DNA of 35,965 nt from Tepidibacillus decaturensis (GTDB lineage Bacteria > Bacillota > Bacilli > Tepidibacillales > Tepidibacillaceae): positions 2,311,724 to 2,347,688 of the forward strand of contig NZ_LSKU01000001.1 of the NCBI RefSeq assembly GCF_001561915.1, read 5' to 3'. Below, one piece after another: positions 32,975 through 35,965 of this stretch. Numbering within the stretch: position 1 is the first letter of the stretch; every line of letters begins with the position of its first letter. The notes under the pieces were generated by a model. That model was not told the DNA's origin, did no database searches, and saw nothing but the letters and a program-made list of their open reading frames with translations. The position numbers were made by a program, and so were the translations under genes.

Positions 32975-34186
32975 TTACTGAACAGGTTGAGTCTCAGTTG
33001 TTGTTTCAGTTGACGGTTCAGTTGTTACTTGATCTTGGTTATCTACAAAAATTAATTGAGTATCAGAATCATATTCCACATCCGCCCCAAGACTTTCACT
33101 AATAAATCTTAAGGGTACAACTGTATTGCCATTAACAGTTGTGGCAGGTACTTGTAGCTGAATGATTTGGCCATTTACTTTTGCTTGTTTTTGATTTAAG
33201 ACAAAGGAAACACTTACATCACCTTGTTTTACTGTGATTGTTCTTGTTTCAGGATCATAACTAACCTCTGCACCCAATGCTTCTGCAATCGCCCTAAAAG
33301 GAACAAGCGTATTGCCATTTACTAATTGAGGTGGAACATCAAATTGTGGTTGCTTACCATTTACAAATGCTTTTAATTCTTTCTTATTTGTTTCTTTGTA
33401 AAGCTCAATTAATTTTTTTGCTTCGTCTTTAGAGCCTTTCGTAAATCCTAGAATTTGCTCTTGAGCCTCTAATGCATCTTGATCTTTGTCCATCAATTTA
33501 TACATTTCCATTAACTGTTTATATGCTTCTATCTTTGAAGTAGGTAATTCGATGTCTTCAAGACCTTCTACCTCTTCTAATCCTTCTAATTCACCTTTTA
33601 ATTCCTCTTCTAAGTTTTCCATAAGTTCTTGCGCATCTTTTTGTTCTTCCTCAGTTAATTCATTTTGATTTAATAAGGACTGTACATATTCATAGGTAGC
33701 TTGAATCGATTGTTCTGTGTTTTCTTGGTTAGATAGTTCCTCTAATAAAGGTAACCATTTCTCTTCCATATTTTGTTTTAACTCTTCCACTTTTCGCTGC
33801 ATTTGCTCTTTTGCTTTTTCATTTACTTTTTTAAGAGCCTTTTCCATTTCATGCTCAAGTTTCTTGATGTCTTTTTGAAGTTTTTTCATTTGTTTATCTT
33901 TACCATTTTCATTGTCACCATTCTCATCTTCATCTACGTCTTCTTCGATTGCTTCGTCATCCTCTTCTTCGTCTTCATTTTCTTCAAGATCTGCATCATC
34001 TGATACATCTTGTCCATCATTTAATGTAGAACTAGTTGAATCTGATGATGTATCTGTATTTATTGTTGTATCCTGTGTTGTATTGGTTGTGTTTGTTTCT
34101 TCAGCAGATACAATTCCTCCGATAAACGGAGTCAATACAAGCGTTAATGTCAAAAGAATAGGTAAGATGATTTTTTTCTCCATCAT
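32975..34186 (-). CDS. secreted protein with copper amine oxidase N-terminal-like (stalk) domain
   Basis: 403 residues. Signal peptide at the start (KKIILPILLTLTLVLTPFIG, ending VSAEE). Then a Thr/Ser/Asp-rich and very acidic linker (about 30-100), coiled-coil helices (about 100-280), and a C-terminal stalk domain with two repeats: VPFRAIAEALGAEVSYD and VPLRFISESLGADVEYD. In Bacilli this module occurs in extracellular and cell-wall proteins without oxidase activity. No LPXTG or membrane anchor. Ribosome site GGAGG; a second ATG follows the first at once. Confidence 0.9.
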   Translation of the reverse strand: MMEKKIILPILLTLTLVLTPFIGGIVSAEETNTTNTTQDTTINTDTSSDSTSSTLNDGQDVSDDADLEENEDEEEDDEAIEEDVDEDENGDNENGKDKQMKKLQKDIKKLEHEMEKALKKVNEKAKEQMQRKVEELKQNMEEKWLPLLEELSNQENTEQSIQATYEYVQSLLNQNELTEEEQKDAQELMENLEEELKGELEGLEEVEGLEDIELPTSKIEAYKQLMEMYKLMDKDQDALEAQEQILGFTKGSKDEAKKLIELYKETNKKELKAFVNGKQPQFDVPPQLVNGNTLVPFRAIAEALGAEVSYDPETRTITVKQGDVSVSFVLNQKQAKVNGQIIQLQVPATTVNGNTVVPLRFISESLGADVEYDSDTQLIFVDNQDQVTTEPSTETTTETQPVQ

Positions 34187-34513
34187 ACTTTTTCCTCCTC
34201 ATGGTAATCATTTCTAATATTTTTTCTTACACTTAAAAAGTATAAGTGCAACTAAGACTTCTACCTTCGCCAAAGACTTGGCATAAGCCAAGTTTTCTTT
34301 ATTATATTCCTTTATTGCTTAACAGTATATAGGTTGTTCCATAAATCGTTCCAATGGACTAACATATTTTTTTTGTTTGGGACTTTATGTATATTATTTC
34401 ATCCTATTTACATACTAAAGAAAGGCCTATTGGTATCTCCAAACCAATAAGCCTCTAAGCAACAGGTAGGTATTCAAATTGTTTTAAAATGTTGTAAAAT
34501 GTGTAAACGATTA
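34187..34513 (-). other. 327-bp gene-free stretch: leader of the stalk-domain gene and sasP terminator
   Basis: No gene on either strand. In minus sense it holds the sasP terminator (separate entry), TATAAT (34306-34301) without a good -35 box, a hairpin CTTGGC/GCCAAG (34277-34292) and a second hairpin CACTTA/TAAGTG about 60 bases before the stalk-domain gene. The two hairpins make the leader look structured, but I recognise no known riboswitch. Confidence 0.45.
34423..34457 (-). terminator. terminator of the SASP gene
   Basis: Minus sense GAGGCTTATTGGT, eight-base loop, ACCAATAGGCCT, then TTCTTT. Imperfect 11-bp stem some 60 bases after the sasP stop. Confidence 0.75.
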
Positions 34514-34735
34514 TTATAATCCTTTCATGAATTGTTCTGCACTTTCAACCAATCTTTTGGTCATGGCGCCACCTACTGCTCCACAATCCCTTGCAGAGAG
34601 CTGACCCCAGTAATCTTCACTTCCTTGGTAAACAGGAAGCCCCATCTCTCCAGCAATTTCATATTTCATATTATCTAATGCTTGATGGGCTTCTGGTACT
34701 AGTTGTTGTCTGCCCCATTGTCCTTTGGCCATCAT
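34514..34735 (-). CDS. alpha/beta-type small acid-soluble spore protein
   Basis: About 73 residues from ATG 34735 (a second ATG follows directly), with AAAGGAGG upstream. Landmarks: LVPEAHQALDNMKYEIAGEM and VGGAMTKRLVESAEQFMKG, the two conserved halves of DNA-binding SASPs that coat spore DNA. Odd: the GPR protease region reads EIAGEMGLP rather than EIA-EFG, and the middle has an unusual insert with a cysteine (YWGQLSARDCGAVGG). Evidence that the organism forms endospores. Confidence 0.92.
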   Translation of the reverse strand: MMAKGQWGRQQLVPEAHQALDNMKYEIAGEMGLPVYQGSEDYWGQLSARDCGAVGGAMTKRLVESAEQFMKGL

Positions 34736-34792
34736 GATCACCTCCTTTCAAAGGAAGTCGTCACCTTAGTTGGTTATTTGATGAGGTAATCA

Positions 34793-34799
34793 TAGTATG
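34793..34799 (-). promoter_or_regulatory. possible sigma-G -10 element of sasP
   Basis: CATACTA matches the sigma-G -10 consensus and lies 57 bases before the SASP start. A -35 box is not clear; GGATT lies 19 bases upstream. Forespore expression is expected for this gene class. Confidence 0.45.
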
Positions 34800-34900
34800 A
34801 CCGAGAATAACACGTTCAAATCCTTTAAGATAGTGGTACTATAGGTTAAAATTGACTAAGCCTGTAAAAGGATCATCGAAGACTAAGAATCATATAGTAT

Positions 34901-34928
34901 TTGAAAAAAGCTCTATTTATGTTATCCT
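34901..34928 (+). promoter_or_regulatory. possible promoter of gpsB
   Basis: TTGAAA-N16-TATCCT on the plus strand, 34 bases before the gpsB start. Moderate match. Confidence 0.4.
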
Positions 34929-34962
34929 TTAAAAAAAGGAAAATATAAAAGGAGTTAAGGCT

Positions 34963-35238
34963 ATGTTAACACCTGAAGATATTTTTGAAAAAGAATTTAA
35001 GCGTTCGATTCGTGGATATGATGTGGATGAAGTGAATGAATTCCTTGACCAAGTGATTCAAGATTATTCCCGACTCATCGACGAAAATAAGGCACTAAAA
35101 AAAGAAAATCAACAATTAAAATCCAATACGACTCGTCAAAGCTATCATGCACCAGCACCAACCCCTGAAGAGTCCATTACATTACAGGATTTAGTAAAAC
35201 GGGTAGAAATCTTAGAGAAGAAGACAAGATTTTTATAA
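34963..35238 (+). CDS. gpsB: cell division regulator GpsB (DivIVA family)
   Basis: 91 residues. The N-terminal DivIVA/GpsB coiled-coil domain is clear: MLTPEDIFEKEFKRSIRGYD, then VDEVNEFLDQVIQDY. A short linker rich in Pro/Ala follows, and the C-terminal trimerising helix DLVKRVEILEKKTRF is GpsB-like. That length and C-terminus exclude full DivIVA. Membrane-proximal adaptor that directs penicillin-binding proteins between side wall and septum. ATG eight bases after AAGGAG; a terminator follows. Confidence 0.93.
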   Translation: MLTPEDIFEKEFKRSIRGYDVDEVNEFLDQVIQDYSRLIDENKALKKENQQLKSNTTRQSYHAPAPTPEESITLQDLVKRVEILEKKTRFL

Positions 35239-35262
35239 AAGGTTGATATCGTTTATCTATCG

Positions 35263-35290
35263 CCCCCTTTTCAAACGAAGGGGGTTCTTT
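35263..35290 (+). terminator. terminator of gpsB
   Basis: CCCCCTT/AAGGGGG around an eight-base loop, followed by TTCTTT; 25 bases past the gpsB stop. Confidence 0.88.
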
Positions 35291-35293
35291 CAT

Positions 35294-35322
35294 TTGACAT
35301 CATCCCCATCTAGGAATAAGAT
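35294..35322 (+). promoter_or_regulatory. promoter of the TetR-family gene
   Basis: TTGACA-N17-TAAGAT, consensus -35 with ideal spacing, 35 bases before the ATG. Confidence 0.75.
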
Positions 35323-35335
35323 AAGTATGTACTTA
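35322..35335. promoter_or_regulatory. candidate TetR operator
   Basis: Perfect palindrome TAAGTA-TG-TACTTA on the expected transcription start, between the -10 box and the TetR gene. Autorepressor operators commonly lie here; rather short for this family, so tentative. Confidence 0.4.
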
Positions 35336-35357
35336 ATCATATAGGAAGGTGCATAGT

Positions 35358-35965
35358 ATGGAAGCCTCACATATCTCATTTGAGCATTTGCCAAGTGCTA
35401 CTCAACAAAAAATCCTTGAGTCAGCTGTTAAAATTTTCTCACAAAAAGGCTTTTCTGGTTCAACAACAAAGGAAATAGCGAAAGAGGCTGGGGTATCTGA
35501 AGCCACGATATTTCGTTACTTTGAAACAAAAAAGGATCTTTTATTTGCTCTTATTTCACCAGCAATGGTTAAATCGATCACTGATCTATTTATTGATATT
35601 CATGGTAAAAATGATGTAGAGATTCTTAAAAACTTCCTTAGAAGAAATACAGAGGCCGTGCAAGAAAACAAAGATCTCTTAAAAATTGTTCTTTATGAAG
35701 CTTTATTTTATCCAGAAATCAAGCAAACCATGTTTCAAGAAGTGATTCAAAAAAAGTCAAAGCTTTTAGAAAAGTATTTTGATCAGCAAAGAGAAGCAGG
35801 TAACCTAACCGATATTGAACCTAGAATTGCTACTCAGGCTCTATTAGGAATGTTGATTGGATACGTTATTTGGAAGCATATTTTGAAAGATCATGATATC
35901 GACCAATTTAATGAGGAAAAAGTTCTTGATGATATGGTCCAAATCTTTTTACATGGGATTAAGAA
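35358..35965 (+). CDS. TetR/AcrR-family transcriptional regulator (3' end cut)
   Basis: 202 codons visible, running off the right edge close to its natural end. Start ATG 35358 after AGGAAGG. The N-terminal TetR helix-turn-helix is canonical: ILESAVKIFSQKGFSGST, then TKEIAKEAGVSEATIFRYFE and TKKDLLFALI. The C-terminal ligand domain is helical (LLKIVLYEALFYPEI, LLGMLIGYVIWKHIL), of a type found with lipid or drug efflux genes. The target gene is probably the next one, outside the window. Confidence 0.92.
   Translation, partial: MEASHISFEHLPSATQQKILESAVKIFSQKGFSGSTTKEIAKEAGVSEATIFRYFETKKDLLFALISPAMVKSITDLFIDIHGKNDVEILKNFLRRNTEAVQENKDLLKIVLYEALFYPEIKQTMFQEVIQKKSKLLEKYFDQQREAGNLTDIEPRIATQALLGMLIGYVIWKHILKDHDIDQFNEEKVLDDMVQIFLHGIK

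Noticed and set aside
32758-32975. SAM-I (S-box) riboswitch before metK
   Set aside because: The conserved S-box core and kink-turn sequences are absent; the leader is only about 140 bases with a different fold.
33803-34217. Long plus-strand open frames opposite the acidic linker of the stalk-domain gene
   Set aside because: They are mirror readings of the Asp/Glu/Ser-rich repeats (poly-Ser or poly-Phe products) without ribosome sites.
34276-34300. Hairpin CTTGGC/GCCAAG followed by TTTTCTTT on the plus strand, as a terminator
   Set aside because: No plus-strand gene precedes it, so a plus-strand terminator has nothing to end. Kept only as a leader hairpin of the minus-strand gene.

Overview
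The window reads as a low-GC, endospore-forming, flagellated member of the Bacillales (Bacillota). Evidence: AGGAGG-type ribosome sites throughout, an alpha/beta-type small acid-soluble spore protein, GpsB, DegS/DegU, the ComF genes, and the gene order degS-degU / degV-comFA / comFC-yvyF-flgM-flgN-flgK-flgL-yviE-fliW-csrA-hag known from Bacillus subtilis. A flagellin group I intron is, as I recall, reported from thermophilic Bacillaceae, so a thermophile is possible (inference).

Layout. 1-1415 (-): end of the flagellar block, a partial glycosyltransferase with TPR-like repeats. 1573-9165 (-): flagellin hag, csrA, fliW, DUF6470, flgL, flgK, flgN (frameshifted), flgM, yvyF, comFC. hag is interrupted in its last 15 codons by a 388-nt group I intron. 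9162-12283 (-): DUF1499-like gene, comFA, degV. 12299-21537 (-): an island of GGDEF protein, DUF192 protein and a Tad/Flp pilus cluster (TadC-like, TadB-like, CpaF, CpaE, CpaB, TadG-like, TadE-like, Flp pilin), lying between degV and degU, which are neighbours in B. subtilis. 21868-24661 (-): small membrane protein, degU, degS, small ribbon-helix-helix protein. 24784-31375: a decayed accessory region with an internally deleted chemoreceptor, a broken transposase, an RHS remnant, an AbrB/PIN toxin-antitoxin pair, a candidate immunity gene, a peptidoglycan-binding-like gene and an RHS/YD-repeat gene with a broken 5' end. 31546-34735 (-): metK, a copper-amine-oxidase-domain secreted protein, sasP. 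34963-35965 (+): gpsB and a TetR-family regulator cut by the right edge.

How the parts fit. The flagellar block has late-flagellar control features: a sigma-D-like promoter before flgM, and in the hag leader a hairpin-presented CsrA site plus a Shine-Dalgarno that can act as a second site, next to the fliW-csrA pair that would read flagellin levels. The Tad block carries pilin, pseudopilins, motor ATPase, platform proteins and a CpaE regulator; no prepilin peptidase is seen, so it must be supplied from elsewhere. DegSU and a diguanylate cyclase flank this surface-structure island.

Most notable observations: (1) the flagellin intron begins with its own copy of the flagellin tail and stop codon, so spliced and unspliced mRNAs both encode 278-residue flagellins differing by one or two residues; (2) the metK leader has a consensus promoter, a possible compact pseudoknot and an intrinsic terminator, but no S-box; (3) the RHS region looks like a remodelled polymorphic-toxin locus.
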